The translations under genes and the position numbers were made by a program. From Anaerolineales bacterium (lineage in GTDB: Bacteria; Chloroflexota; Anaerolineae; 4572-78; NAK82), in contig JAHELX010000024.1 in assembly GCA_024643945.1 (NCBI GenBank), positions 1 through 23,056 of the forward strand: DNA of 23,056 nucleotides, written 5' to 3'. The notes under the pieces were generated by a model. The model did not search any database and was not told the origin of the DNA. It worked only from the letters and a program-made list of their open reading frames with translations. Positions within the stretch are counted from its first letter, which is position 1. The number at the start of each line of letters is the position of its first letter. This document shows positions 6,653 to 14,860 of this stretch, in pieces.

Positions 6653-7425
6653 GCTTGCCTCAAATGATTACCCACAGGCAGGGCGTCTCTGAAAAGCTTC
6701 CACTCTTCTATCTCTTCAGATGGAGGCGCCTCGCTGCCCCATTTACGACTGGGATACCAACCAAACTTGTGTGCGGTTTCCGCCAACAATTCAGCCAACT
6801 TGAACGGTGCCAACACGGCATCAATTACGGGAACTCCTAACTCGTCCTGCATAATCTGATGGAAGCCATATTCCGCCGTGCAGCCCAGAATAAGCGCCTC
6901 TGCCCCGTCTTGTTCTACAGCCTTACGGCCTTCGCCCAGCAGGCGATCACAGGTGCGTTCTCGATCCGCCTGGAAGTCGTGCACCCCTAAGTCTAAAGGG
7001 CGCATTGAAGCCATACGCTGCTCATATCCATACATACGTACGTTTTCGTGCATCTTGGGAATCCATTTGCGCCTGCCGACCAACACAGAGAAGGTGTTAC
7101 CTAACTGGCTGACAATCGCCAAAGAAGACTGGCAGGGAGCAGTAACCACCGCCCGCCCCGATACCTCCCGCGCCTCGCGCAAACCGACGTCGTAGAAACA
7201 ACCGATGACAATCGCATCATATTCATCCGACATGGCATAGGTGATGCGGACGATATCCCCGATTATCAAAGCCTCATAGGCATGGTATTCCAGATGATTG
7301 GGACGGCCATCCGGCAGCGAAATCACATCTACGCTGGTTTCGGGGCGCCGGAATTCGTTGAGAATCCTGGCCGTATCCAAGTCAAAGACGTCAGTGCCCA
7401 CTGGATCTATCCAAAGAATATGCAT
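6649..7425 (-). CDS. Asp/Glu/hydantoin racemase family protein
   Basis: This 258-residue enzyme belongs to the cofactor-independent two-cysteine racemase family (hydantoin, aspartate and glutamate racemases and maleate isomerase). The first catalytic cysteine is in VIGCFYDVGL (Cys76) and the second in LILGCTAEYG (Cys182). The N-terminus MHILWIDPVGTDVFD and the GRRKWIPKMHENVR segment also resemble hydantoin racemase (HyuE). I placed the start at 7425, where CAGGAGGGAACAGAG precedes the ATG; nine upstream in-frame codons are probably untranslated. In hydantoin pathways this enzyme interconverts D- and L-5-substituted hydantoins, letting a stereospecific hydantoinase use both. The flanking hydantoinase genes fit that role. 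Related amino-acid racemases cannot be excluded. Confidence 0.83.
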   Translation of the reverse strand: MHILWIDPVGTDVFDLDTARILNEFRRPETSVDVISLPDGRPNHLEYHAYEALIIGDIVRITYAMSDEYDAIVIGCFYDVGLREAREVSGRAVVTAPCQSSLAIVSQLGNTFSVLVGRRKWIPKMHENVRMYGYEQRMASMRPLDLGVHDFQADRERTCDRLLGEGRKAVEQDGAEALILGCTAEYGFHQIMQDELGVPVIDAVLAPFKLAELLAETAHKFGWYPSRKWGSEAPPSEEIEEWKLFRDALPVGNHLRQA

Positions 7426-7781
7426 CTCTGTTCCCTCCTGACTTGTAACCACTCAGCTACCCTTGCGAAGGTTGGCAAGAGCTTTCAGAGCGAAAATACC
7501 TTGATCTACCGAAAACTGCCCTGTTAGCAGGGTTATTCGCAACCTTCGCAAGGTTTATCTGGCCTGAGAAGTTACTTGATTTTTACAAAAAAGGGCGGGT
7601 GAAGCTAAGGCGTTCTCATCAGTAGCAGTCCCACCAGAATAAACTCTGCTCCTGCCCGTAGTATCAGCTCCACCCGTCGCAGAGAGATTATACGCGACTC
7701 AACGAGCAGCGCATTCGCCGGTTAACTCAAGAACCTCCTGGGCAGTTAAAGGTTGCCAAGAAGGCGAGCATTTCGAAGACG
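7426..7781. other. 356-bp gap between hyuB and the racemase gene
   Basis: Besides the inverted repeat at 7461-7553, the minus strand has a TATAAT-like box near 7688-7693 without a good -35. There is also a T6 run (7592-7587) downstream of a weak pair formed by 7597-7605 and 7667-7675, which could mark a leaky terminator after hyuB. A short hydrophobic reading frame ending at 7605 (containing RRVELILRAGAEFILVG) has no ATG or ribosome site and is not called as a gene. The gap may split the cluster into two transcripts. Confidence 0.4.
7461..7553. repeat. Inverted repeat pair CCTTGCGAAGGTTG / CAACCTTCGCAAGG
   Basis: CCTTGCGAAGGTTG at 7461-7474 and its exact complement at 7540-7553 flank a 65-base interval. 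The interval holds a small inner hairpin (CCCTG at 7519-7523, CAGGG at 7528-7532). Each arm contains a near-palindrome, AACCTTCGCAAGGTT. The pair sits 36 bp upstream of the racemase start and within its likely leader. It could be two operators, a leader hairpin that controls the racemase, or a short mobile intergenic repeat. Confidence 0.6.
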
Positions 7782-9449
7782 TCATCTGCTGCGCTTATCC
7801 AGCCCATAGTACCGGTTCGCTTGCTCCAGCGTGATATAGCCGTTCTTTAGGTCTTGTTTCACCAGCTCTATGGGGCGCTCCATCGGGTCGCCCCAGCCCG
7901 CGCCCGTGCCGGTCATGACCTGGATGACGTCGTCTGTGTTCAGGGTCAAGCCGCTGGTCACTGCGTGGCGCTCCGTCTCGCCGTTGGCTCGCCTGATCAG
8001 CACGTGGTTGGGCGATCCCGGTTGCCCACCTTTTAGGGGCCACGGCGGGTTCTTGTCACGGGTGTAGGCCACCGTCAGCCAGGCGTTGTCGGACTTGATG
8101 CGATAGTCAATCCGTACACCTTTGCCACCCTGATGGAAGCCGGCGCCGCCATCCTCGTCATGGAAGCTGAGATAGTCCACCGTCACGCCGTAGCGTGCTT
8201 CGGCCACTTCGGCCGGACAGTTGTAGGTTTCGCCATGCAGCGCAGAGAATTGACCCGGGTTGCCATCAGAGGTCGACGATCCACCCCAGCCGCCCAACTC
8301 GGGTTCAATCACGGCATAGCTCCGGCCGGTATCGGGATGGATGCCGCCAAAGAGCGTGCCGCATACCGAAGCGAATCCGCCTGCGGGCAACCTCTCGGGC
8401 ATATGTGGGGCCAGACAGCGCCAGATCAGATCGTGCACCCTGATGGTAATCTCGTAATAAATGCCCTGAGCCGCCGGGAAGATCGGATCAAAGACGCTCC
8501 CGTGGCGCGTCAGGACTTTTAAGGGACGGAAGGTGCCACCGTTAGCCAGCCTATCTGCCGAGACGATGCCCTTAAAGGCGATCTGGCAGGCAACAGTCGC
8601 TTCGTCGCGGCTCATGTTGAAGGGGCCCTTGTCCTGATCAGGATTATCCCGCAGGTCAATGATGAACTCGTCGTCACGGATCTCAATGGTGACTTTGTAG
8701 TCCGGTCCAGCATCTTGCGGTTCGACCAGGGAGTACTTGCCTTTGGGCAGGCGTTTCAGCGCGGCCAGGGTGACCTGCTCACCATAGTCCAGATACTCTG
8801 CAACGGCATGAAGGAAAACGTCTTTCCCGTACTTGTTCACGATCTCCAGGATACGGCGCTCGCCGACCCGGACCGAAGCCACGCCGGCCCACAGATCGCC
8901 CGTCAGGAAATCGGGCATGCGGCAATTCGAGGTGAGGATATCAAACACGGGCCAGATGGGCTGGCCGCGGGAAAAGAGCTTGATGCCAGACAGGATCATA
9001 CCTTCTTGAAAGATCTCGGTCGCGTCGGTCGACATGCTGCCGGGCACCATGCCGCCCACATCGTTCCAGTGAGCGATATTGGCAGTCCAGGCCACGATGT
9101 CATCGCCGGCGAAGACCGGCATGGTCAGCACGACGTCGTTCAGGTGCGTCACGCCGCCGGAATAGGGGTCATTGGTGATAAAGATGTCGCCCGGCTCGAT
9201 GTCGCCTGGTTGATTGAACTTTTCCAGTACCCGCTTGACAGTCTTGTCCAAAACCCCGACAAAGGCCGGGATGCCGGCCCCGGAACTAGCCAGTTCGCCG
9301 TTCTTGTCGGTGATGCCCGTGCCCATGTCGAGCACTTCGTAGATGATCGCGCTCATGGCCGTGCGGCGCAAGGCGGCGAACATCTCGTCCGCAGCCGCCT
9401 GCAGCGAGCTCTGGATGATTTCCAGCGTAATCGGATCATACTTGTTCAT
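7782..9449 (-). CDS. hyuB: Hydantoinase B / oxoprolinase subunit B
   Basis: This is the beta subunit of the ATP-dependent hydantoinase/5-oxoprolinase family, which opens cyclic amides (hydantoins, N-methylhydantoin, 5-oxoproline) together with HyuA. The start at 9449 (MNKYDPITLEIIQSSL) has GGAGG six bases upstream and gives 555 residues, a normal length. Family hallmarks are the N-terminal DPITLEII, the ITNDPYSGGVTHLNDVV segment, IAHWNDVGG, EGMILSGIKL, the glycine-rich GGWGGSSTSDGNPGQ and the late GTGAGWGDPMERP. The gene overlaps the end of hyuA by 14 bp, indicating coupled translation and a stoichiometric complex. The exact substrate cannot be read from the sequence. An upstream in-frame extension to 9497 is ignored because it lies inside hyuA and lacks a ribosome site. 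Confidence 0.93.
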   Translation of the reverse strand: MNKYDPITLEIIQSSLQAAADEMFAALRRTAMSAIIYEVLDMGTGITDKNGELASSGAGIPAFVGVLDKTVKRVLEKFNQPGDIEPGDIFITNDPYSGGVTHLNDVVLTMPVFAGDDIVAWTANIAHWNDVGGMVPGSMSTDATEIFQEGMILSGIKLFSRGQPIWPVFDILTSNCRMPDFLTGDLWAGVASVRVGERRILEIVNKYGKDVFLHAVAEYLDYGEQVTLAALKRLPKGKYSLVEPQDAGPDYKVTIEIRDDEFIIDLRDNPDQDKGPFNMSRDEATVACQIAFKGIVSADRLANGGTFRPLKVLTRHGSVFDPIFPAAQGIYYEITIRVHDLIWRCLAPHMPERLPAGGFASVCGTLFGGIHPDTGRSYAVIEPELGGWGGSSTSDGNPGQFSALHGETYNCPAEVAEARYGVTVDYLSFHDEDGGAGFHQGGKGVRIDYRIKSDNAWLTVAYTRDKNPPWPLKGGQPGSPNHVLIRRANGETERHAVTSGLTLNTDDVIQVMTGTGAGWGDPMERPIELVKQDLKNGYITLEQANRYYGLDKRSR

Positions 9450-11547
9450 GAGCATCCTCCTGATTGTTGGTGCGGATGTGATAGTTGCCATAGTCATCTA
9501 CGTGGCACGGTAGGCCGGGTGGGATCACAGTCGTGGCGCCGGCCTCTTCGATGATGGCCGGGCCGACAAAACTCATGCCGGGTTCCAGGGCATCGCCATT
9601 GTAAAAGGTGGCCCGCTGGACGCCGGCTTCAACGTAATCCACTTCCCGCTGTCCCTTGACCGCATCCGCAAGGCTCCGCCCTGTGGTCGGGAGTTTCTCT
9701 GGTTTCAGCTTGTCCACCCCGGCGATGGCGACCAGGTGATAAGCGACCAGCTCCACCGGGGCGTCCAGCCGGTAGGTATATTCGCGTTCATAGTGTGTGT
9801 CGAAGCGCTGACGGATGGCCTTGATCTGCTCAGCCGTGATGTCGCCCTCGGGCAGGACGATTTCCACAGAGTGCTCCTGGTTCTGGTAGCGGCACCGGCC
9901 ATAGCGCAGGAAATGCACTCGCGCCGGGTCTATGTGCTCCGCAGCGTACTCTTGGAGCGCCTTTTCTTCGAGTTGCCGCAGTTCCTCGTCGAGCTTTGCC
10001 GCCGCTCCCGGGGCTGACAGGTCAACGATCCGGGTCTGCAGGTAATCGCGGCGCAGGTCACTGAGCAACATGCCCCAGGCAGAGAACACACTGGATTGCT
10101 TGGGGATGACCACCTTCTTGATGTTCAACTCCCTGGCCAGGCCGCAGGCGTGCATGCCGCCGCCGCCGCCAAAGGCGATCAGCGCAAAATCGCGCGGGTC
10201 GTGGCCGCGATTGATCGAGATCAGCTTGATGGCGTTGACCATGTTGTTGTTGGCAATGCGGACGATGCCGCGCGCTGCTTCCTGCCGGCCCTCACCCCTT
10301 GCCCCTCTCCCAGGGGGAGAGGGGTGGGGGGTGAGGGCTGCGGCCAGCTTGTCCAGGGCGCGATCCACCGCGTCCATGTCGGCCTCCATGGTGCCGCCAC
10401 AGAAATAGTGCGGATTGATACGGCCCAGCGCCAGGTTGGCGTCGGTGGTCGTCGCTTCTGTGCCGCCGATCCCGTAGGATACCGGACCGGGCACGGCGCC
10501 GGCACTCTGCGGGCCAACGTGGAGCCTCTGGAATTCGTCCACCCAGGCAATGGACCCACCACCTTGGCCGATTTCCACCAGGTCGACGACCGGCACCATG
10601 ACCGGATAGCCGGCCGAGGCTTCGCGGCGTTCGATCAGGTAGTTGGTGTTGAGCTTGACCTGGCCGCCCGTAATCAGCCCGCACTTGGCCGTCGTCCCGC
10701 CGATGTCAATGGCGATGGCATCCAGCTCTCCGATCAGCCGGCTCAGCGCCGCAGCGCCCCATATCCCGCTGGCAGGCCCCGACTCGACCATGGTGATCGG
10801 GATCTGGCGCGCGCTCTGGACGGTATCCACGCCGCAGTTGGATTGCATGATATAGGGTGTGCAGCGCATGCCGGCATCGTAGAGAGCGCCGGTCAGGCGA
10901 TCCAGGTAGCGGTGGGCGATCGGTTGCACGTAGGCAGACAGCACAGCGGTGTTGGTCCGCTCGTATTCACGCCACTCGCGCGTGATCTGGAACGAGGCCA
11001 CGGCAGAGACTTCCGGCCAAAGCTCTTTCACCCTGGCCAGCGCCGCCTCTTCGTGGGCCGGGTTGGCATAGGAATTGATGAAGCAGATGGCGATAGCCTC
11101 GACTCCCTCGGCCCGGAAATCGTCGAGGATGGCCGGCAACCCGGAAAGGTCCAAGGGTATGGTCTCGATCCCCTTGTAGTTGATGCGCCCCCTCACTTCG
11201 CGCCGCAAGTAACGATCCACAAAGGGTTTGGGCTTGCGGTATTCCAGGTTGAAAAAGTCGGGGCGATTGCCGCGGCCGATCTCGATGATGTCGCGGAACC
11301 CATCACTCGTGAGCAACCCCACCTTGGCGCCTTTTCTCTCGGTGATGGCGTTGATGACGATCGTCGTCCCGTGCACAAAGGACGCGAACTCGCGCGGCTT
11401 TAGGTCGCTGGCCGAGATGACGTCCATCACACCCTTCTCAAATTGCGCAGGGGTGGTGTGGCTCTTGCCGGTGGCGACCTCACCATCCGGGGTCACGAAC
11501 ACAAGGTCCGTGAATGTACCTCCAATATCCGTAGCAACTCTCAGCAT
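9436..11547 (-). CDS. hyuA: Hydantoinase A / oxoprolinase subunit A (ATP-binding), with in-frame palindromic insert
   Basis: This is the ASKHA-type ATP-binding subunit that partners HyuB in ATP-dependent opening of cyclic amides. The start at 11547 reads MLRVATDIGGTFTDLVFV, with GGAGAGGG about seven bases upstream, and gives 703 residues. Signatures are the first phosphate loop (DIGGTFTD), VHGTTIVINAITERKG, the central AIDIGGTTAKCGLI, VEIGQGGGSIAW and the late DPRDFALIAFGGGGGMHACGLA. Residues 404-420 (ALTPHPSPPGRGARGEG) do not belong to the family. They are encoded by a 51-bp palindromic repeat inserted exactly in frame, in the linker just before the helix AARGIVRIANNNM. The rest of the protein looks intact, so it is probably functional. 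Acetone carboxylase and 5-oxoprolinase subunits are relatives, and the substrate is uncertain. Confidence 0.93.
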   Translation of the reverse strand: MLRVATDIGGTFTDLVFVTPDGEVATGKSHTTPAQFEKGVMDVISASDLKPREFASFVHGTTIVINAITERKGAKVGLLTSDGFRDIIEIGRGNRPDFFNLEYRKPKPFVDRYLRREVRGRINYKGIETIPLDLSGLPAILDDFRAEGVEAIAICFINSYANPAHEEAALARVKELWPEVSAVASFQITREWREYERTNTAVLSAYVQPIAHRYLDRLTGALYDAGMRCTPYIMQSNCGVDTVQSARQIPITMVESGPASGIWGAAALSRLIGELDAIAIDIGGTTAKCGLITGGQVKLNTNYLIERREASAGYPVMVPVVDLVEIGQGGGSIAWVDEFQRLHVGPQSAGAVPGPVSYGIGGTEATTTDANLALGRINPHYFCGGTMEADMDAVDRALDKLAAALTPHPSPPGRGARGEGRQEAARGIVRIANNNMVNAIKLISINRGHDPRDFALIAFGGGGGMHACGLARELNIKKVVIPKQSSVFSAWGMLLSDLRRDYLQTRIVDLSAPGAAAKLDEELRQLEEKALQEYAAEHIDPARVHFLRYGRCRYQNQEHSVEIVLPEGDITAEQIKAIRQRFDTHYEREYTYRLDAPVELVAYHLVAIAGVDKLKPEKLPTTGRSLADAVKGQREVDYVEAGVQRATFYNGDALEPGMSFVGPAIIEEAGATTVIPPGLPCHVDDYGNYHIRTNNQEDAHEQV
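10288..10338. repeat. 51-bp palindromic element inserted in frame in hyuA
   Basis: The outer arms GCCCTCACCCC (10288-10298) and GGGGTGAGGGC (10328-10338) are exact complements. The inner arms CCCCTCTCCC (10302-10311) and GGGAGAGGGG (10315-10324) also pair, closing on a three-base loop. The element is 17 codons long and falls precisely on codons 404-420 of hyuA, adding no stop. C-rich palindromes of this CCCTCACCCC...GGGGTGAGGG type occur as dispersed repeats in many bacterial genomes, usually between genes. A copy inside a conserved gene is unusual. Confidence 0.88.
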
Positions 11548-11651
11548 ATTGATACCCTCTCCTACGAAATCTATGGCTGACTTGCGGACGCAGCCCTGCC
11601 GTTGCTTGCCAAAGCTGGCTGTGGGAACAATAAGCATGTTACTTAACAAAG

Positions 11652-11673
11652 TTTGCGCGATCCGCGACGCAAA
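11652..11673. promoter_or_regulatory. Palindromic site TTTGCG-N10-CGCAAA upstream of hyuA
   Basis: TTTGCG (11652-11657) and CGCAAA (11668-11673) are inverted around ten bases that themselves hold CGCG on both sides of the centre. The site lies about 105 bp upstream of the hyuA start in an otherwise gene-free gap. It may be an operator for a hyu regulator such as one of the XRE-cupin proteins encoded nearby. No matching promoter was recognised with confidence. Confidence 0.35.
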
Positions 11674-11697
11674 TCGTTATCAACCGCCAAGATAAGC

Positions 11698-11850
11698 CCC
11701 GTAGGTCCCCTTGGGGAGGGGGAATCTACAGGTAGATAAAGTATGCCCGCAGGTCCTCTTGGAGGAAGAGGAATTTACAGGTCGGGGAAGAGGACCTACG
11801 GGCAGGTAAAGTCACTAAGCTTGTCTTTCCCAAAAGGGGATCTACAGATT
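11698..11850. repeat. Cluster of degenerate palindromic intergenic repeats between oppF and hyuA
   Basis: Two similar units lie in tandem, 48 bp apart: 11698-11733 and 11746-11782. Each begins CCCG(T/C)AGGTCC, passes through a C-run/G-run hairpin and ends AAT(C/T)TACAGGT. A third, inverted piece at 11786-11803 includes GGACCTACGGGC, shared with 147-158. A fourth partial piece around 11827-11847 contains CCCAAAAGGGGATCTACAG. They look like copies of one dispersed intergenic family and fill most of the 372-bp gap (11548-11919), which contains no gene. Confidence 0.65.
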
Positions 11851-11919
11851 TCTCCCTGTGCCTGGATGCTTTCATCATCAAATATTTCCCGAAGGGACTG
11901 AGGGTGGATCACCTGGGGC

Positions 11920-12915
11920 TTAGCCGCCCTGGTTAGCTGGCGGCGGATATAAATGACAGCGAACAGTATGCCCTTTACCGATATCTACCATCGTCGGATC
12001 AACGCTGGTGCATATCTCCATCTTATATGGACATCGCGAGTGGAAACTGCACCCGCTGGGGATATTCACCGGGCTTGGTATCTCACCCCTGGATACGACC
12101 TTTTCGGGTTTTAGCTTTTCCTCCTCTTCTGAGACAACTGGAATGGAGGAAAGAAGCATCTGCGTGTAAGGGTGTTTGGGATCCTGGAAAAACTCCCCCG
12201 CCTCTGCCACCTCGCAAATCTTTCCCAGATACATAATTGCGACCCGGGAGGCGACATTGCGCATCAGGCTCAAATCGTGGGTAATGAATAGGTAGGTCAG
12301 ATTGAATTCCCGCTGCAGCCTCATGAGAAGGTTTATGATCTTGCCCTGCACCGAGACATCCAGAGCGGAAGTGGGCTCATCCAGGATCATAAGCGAAGGG
12401 TTCGTCGCCAGCGCTCTGGCGATGGCAACAATCTGCTTCTCGCCACCGCTCAGCATCTGCGGATGCTTGGGCATGTACTCCGGCGGCAAGTCCACCATAT
12501 CCAGCAGGCGCACAACCTCTTCCACGCGGTCTTTGTCGGGCTGGTGAATGCGCAATGGCAACTCCAGAATCTGCTGGATGGTACGCCGTGGGTTCAAGGA
12601 TGAACCGGGGTCCTGAAATACGATTTGAATTTCCTTTTTGAGGACCAGCGGCCGATCTCGGTTGTCAGCAAACAGGTCCTGCCCTCGAAAGTAGATGGTA
12701 CCCTGCGTGGGCTGATACATGCCTACTGCGATGTAAGCCACGGTGCTCTTGCCCGAACCAGATTCACCAACCAGGCCGAAGGTCTCGCCCTGGCGCACGC
12801 TGAAGGAAATTCCGTCCACCGCCTTGACTGTAATCGGCTCACGCTTTACCAGGCCGCGATGGTCGACGACGAAGTACTTTTTGAGGTTCTTGACCATCAA
12901 GGTGTCATCGGTCAT
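11920..12915 (-). CDS. oppF: Peptide ABC transporter ATP-binding protein, OppF/DppF type
   Basis: This is one of the two ATPases powering a binding-protein-dependent peptide importer at the inner face of the membrane. The 331 residues contain Walker A (GESGSGKST), the Q-loop (IVFQDP), the ABC signature (LSGGEKQIVAIARAL), Walker B with the D-loop (LMILDEPTSALD) and the switch His (FITHDL). The C-terminal oligopeptide/dipeptide extension includes the cysteine cluster CSFHSRCPYKMEIC and a later Cys, typical of this family. Its ATG overlaps the oppD TGA by four bases (ATGA). The family is certain. Whether it carries peptides, nickel or other small solutes cannot be told from the ATPase, but linkage to hydantoinase and peptidase genes favours peptides or amide-type substrates. 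Confidence 0.93.
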   Translation of the reverse strand: MTDDTLMVKNLKKYFVVDHRGLVKREPITVKAVDGISFSVRQGETFGLVGESGSGKSTVAYIAVGMYQPTQGTIYFRGQDLFADNRDRPLVLKKEIQIVFQDPGSSLNPRRTIQQILELPLRIHQPDKDRVEEVVRLLDMVDLPPEYMPKHPQMLSGGEKQIVAIARALATNPSLMILDEPTSALDVSVQGKIINLLMRLQREFNLTYLFITHDLSLMRNVASRVAIMYLGKICEVAEAGEFFQDPKHPYTQMLLSSIPVVSEEEEKLKPEKVVSRGEIPSPVNIPSGCSFHSRCPYKMEICTSVDPTMVDIGKGHTVRCHLYPPPANQGG

Positions 12916-13931
12916 AACGTGGCTGTCTCCTTCTGATACTGATCTACGCTCTGGTCGTACAAGAAACAGGCTACCTCGTGGCCTTCATCAGCCTTGAAAA
13001 AGGGAGGCTTCTGGCGCCGGCAGACGCCCATCACATGGGGGCAGCGCGTATGAAAGCGGCACCCGGGCGGCGGGTTAAGATAGCTGGGGATGCGGCCTGG
13101 AATGCCGGTGGCGATGCCGCCACCGCTCAACTTGGGCACAGCTTCCATGAGGCCCTGGGTGTAGGGGTGGAGGGGATTTGAGAAAAGCTTGTGGGTAGGC
13201 GCTACCTCAACCATATTACCGGCGTACATCACGTACACCCGGTCGGTCATCTCGCGCACCACGCCCAGGGTGTGTGTGATGAGGATGACCGAAGTGCCCT
13301 TCTTTTCTACCAGGCTGTGCAGCAGCCGCAGAACCTGATCCTGGATGGTGACATCCAACGAAGTGCCCGGCTCGTCGGCGATGAGCAGCTCCGGGTCGGT
13401 ACTAAGCGCCATACCGATACACACACGCTGGCGCATGCCGCCGCTGAGTTGAACGGGATAGCTGTTGAGCAGACGTTCCGGATCGGCCAGGGCTACCTCT
13501 CTCAACGGGGCGATGGCTTTCTCATAGACTTCACGCCCGGACAGGCTTCTGCCGGACGGCAAGGAGTGTCGAATGACCGGGATCAACTGCTGCCCGATCG
13601 TAAATACCGGGTTAAGGGCGGCGGTCGGATCCTGGAAGATCATTGAAATGCCCCTGCCCCGCAGCTTGTGCAGTTCACTTTGTCTCATCTTGAGCACGTT
13701 CTGCCCTTTGAAGAAGATTTGACCGCCAGCGATATGCGCCGGCGGCATGGGCAGGATGCGCAGGATGGCTTTCATCGTGGTGGTCTTGCCGCAGCCGGTT
13801 TCGCCCACCAGCCCCACCTTCTCCCCGGCGCTAACCATGAAGTTCACGCCGTCCAGCACCTTTAAGATGCCGCCGTAGACCTTAAACTGAACGTACAAAT
13901 CCTTGATTTCCAGCAAGGGAGATGTGGACAT
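12912..13931 (-). CDS. oppD: Peptide ABC transporter ATP-binding protein, OppD/DppD type
   Basis: This is the second ATPase of the transporter. The start at 13931 ([16 protein letters not shown]) follows GAGGGGG by six bases and comes one base after the oppC stop; the product has 339 residues. It carries Walker A ([10 protein letters not shown]), the Q-loop (MIFQDP), signature [15 protein letters not shown], Walker B ([13 protein letters not shown]) and the switch His (LITHTLG). The oligo_HPY C-terminal region includes [14 protein letters not shown] plus a later Cys. The unusual ADEPGTSLD replaces the more common ADEPTTALD; the catalytic Glu is kept. Pairing with OppF is supported by the ATGA overlap. 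Thirteen further upstream in-frame codons lie within oppC and are not included. Confidence 0.93.
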   Translation of the reverse strand: MSTSPLLEIKDLYVQFKVYGGILKVLDGVNFMVSAGEKVGLVGETGCGKTTTMKAILRILPMPPAHIAGGQIFFKGQNVLKMRQSELHKLRGRGISMIFQDPTAALNPVFTIGQQLIPVIRHSLPSGRSLSGREVYEKAIAPLREVALADPERLLNSYPVQLSGGMRQRVCIGMALSTDPELLIADEPGTSLDVTIQDQVLRLLHSLVEKKGTSVILITHTLGVVREMTDRVYVMYAGNMVEVAPTHKLFSNPLHPYTQGLMEAVPKLSGGGIATGIPGRIPSYLNPPPGCRFHTRCPHVMGVCRRQKPPFFKADEGHEVACFLYDQSVDQYQKETATL

Positions 13932-13932
13932 A

Positions 13933-14856
13933 CTACACCCCCTCGGCGGCGAGCACATCGCGCAGGCCATCGCCCAGCAAATTGAAGCCGAGCACGACGA
14001 CCACGATGGCCAGAGCCGGGAAGACCGAGATCCACCAATGGTCCGGCAGGTACTTGGCCCCGCTAGCTACCATGGTTCCCAGGCCGGGCTTGGGCGGCTG
14101 CACGCCCAGCCCAACGAAGCTGAGGGATGAGCCGATGATGATCACCCAGCCCATGTCCAGGCTCATCTTAGTGAAAATGGGCGAAACGCAGTTGGGCAAA
14201 ATCTCACGGAAGAGGATATGAGCCGTGCTGGCGCCGGTGACTTCTGCCGAACTGACGAAAAACTCGTTGCGCAGGGCACTCGCCAGCCCGTAGACCAGGC
14301 GCGTGTACCAGGGCCACCACATCAGAGAGACGGCGACCATGGCGTTAAATAGATTGGGTTGCAGCACGGAAGCGATAGCTAATGCCAGCACCAGTGGTGG
14401 CACGGCCAGAAAAATATCGGTGATGCGCATGATGACGGTATCTATCCACGTCCCCTGGTAATAACCCGCGACCAGCCCCAGCAACACGCCGGGCGGCACG
14501 ACCAGCGACAGCACGACCACCCCCATGCTCAGTGAGAAGCGGTAGCCAAAGAACACTCGACTCAAGATATCACGTCCAATCTCGTCCGTTCCGAAGAGGT
14601 ATTGCCAGCTTGGGGGTAGACTGGCATGGGCAAAGTCGGTGAACGGTTTGGCATGCTGCGGGTAGGGTGCCACATATGGCGCGAATATAGCCAGCAGCAC
14701 CACCAACAAGACAGTCGCCCCGCCGACGATGGACAGCGGGTTGCGCGAGAACTTGTACCAGGCGCGCCCCAGACTCTCCCGCCTGCTTTGGCGCCGCAGC
14801 TTTTCCAACTGCTGGATCGTCAGAGTCGATGTTAACTGTGTGGCTTGTTGGGCCAT
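13933..14856 (-). CDS. oppC: Peptide ABC transporter permease, OppC/DppC type
   Basis: This is an integral membrane subunit that forms half of the transport channel. From the ATG at 14856 (MAQQATQLTSTL) the protein has 307 residues. It has a cytoplasmic N-terminal tail, a first membrane helix (IVGGATVLLVVLLAIFAPYV), the OppC_N-type segment leading to FGTDEIGRDILSRVFFGYR, several further hydrophobic spans and the EAA-type ATPase-contact loop (SAEVTGASTAHILFREILP). GGAG lies eleven bases before the start, rather distant; an earlier in-frame GTG sits too close to that site. Only four bases separate it from the oppB stop, consistent with one transcript. Confidence 0.92.
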   Translation of the reverse strand: MAQQATQLTSTLTIQQLEKLRRQSRRESLGRAWYKFSRNPLSIVGGATVLLVVLLAIFAPYVAPYPQHAKPFTDFAHASLPPSWQYLFGTDEIGRDILSRVFFGYRFSLSMGVVVLSLVVPPGVLLGLVAGYYQGTWIDTVIMRITDIFLAVPPLVLALAIASVLQPNLFNAMVAVSLMWWPWYTRLVYGLASALRNEFFVSSAEVTGASTAHILFREILPNCVSPIFTKMSLDMGWVIIIGSSLSFVGLGVQPPKPGLGTMVASGAKYLPDHWWISVFPALAIVVVVLGFNLLGDGLRDVLAAEGV

Positions 14857-14860
14857 AGCT

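Noticed and set aside
7605..7722. Short hydrophobic minus-strand frame containing RRVELILRAGAEFILVG
   Set aside because: It has no ATG start and no ribosome site; it may be a decayed remnant, but there is nothing to support a gene call.
8715..9554. Plus-strand open frame (279 codons) opposite hyuB
   Set aside because: It is a shadow of HyuB and crosses the hyuA-hyuB junction on the wrong strand; no supporting motifs.
10096..11403. Long plus-strand open frame (435 codons) opposite hyuA
   Set aside because: It is the antisense shadow of a clearly recognisable HyuA; its translation shows no domain and it has no ribosome site.
11550..11649. Upstream extension of HyuA to 11649
   Set aside because: The added 34 residues lack similarity to HyuA, whose conserved start is LRVATDIGGTFTD; the ATG at 11547 has a good ribosome site.
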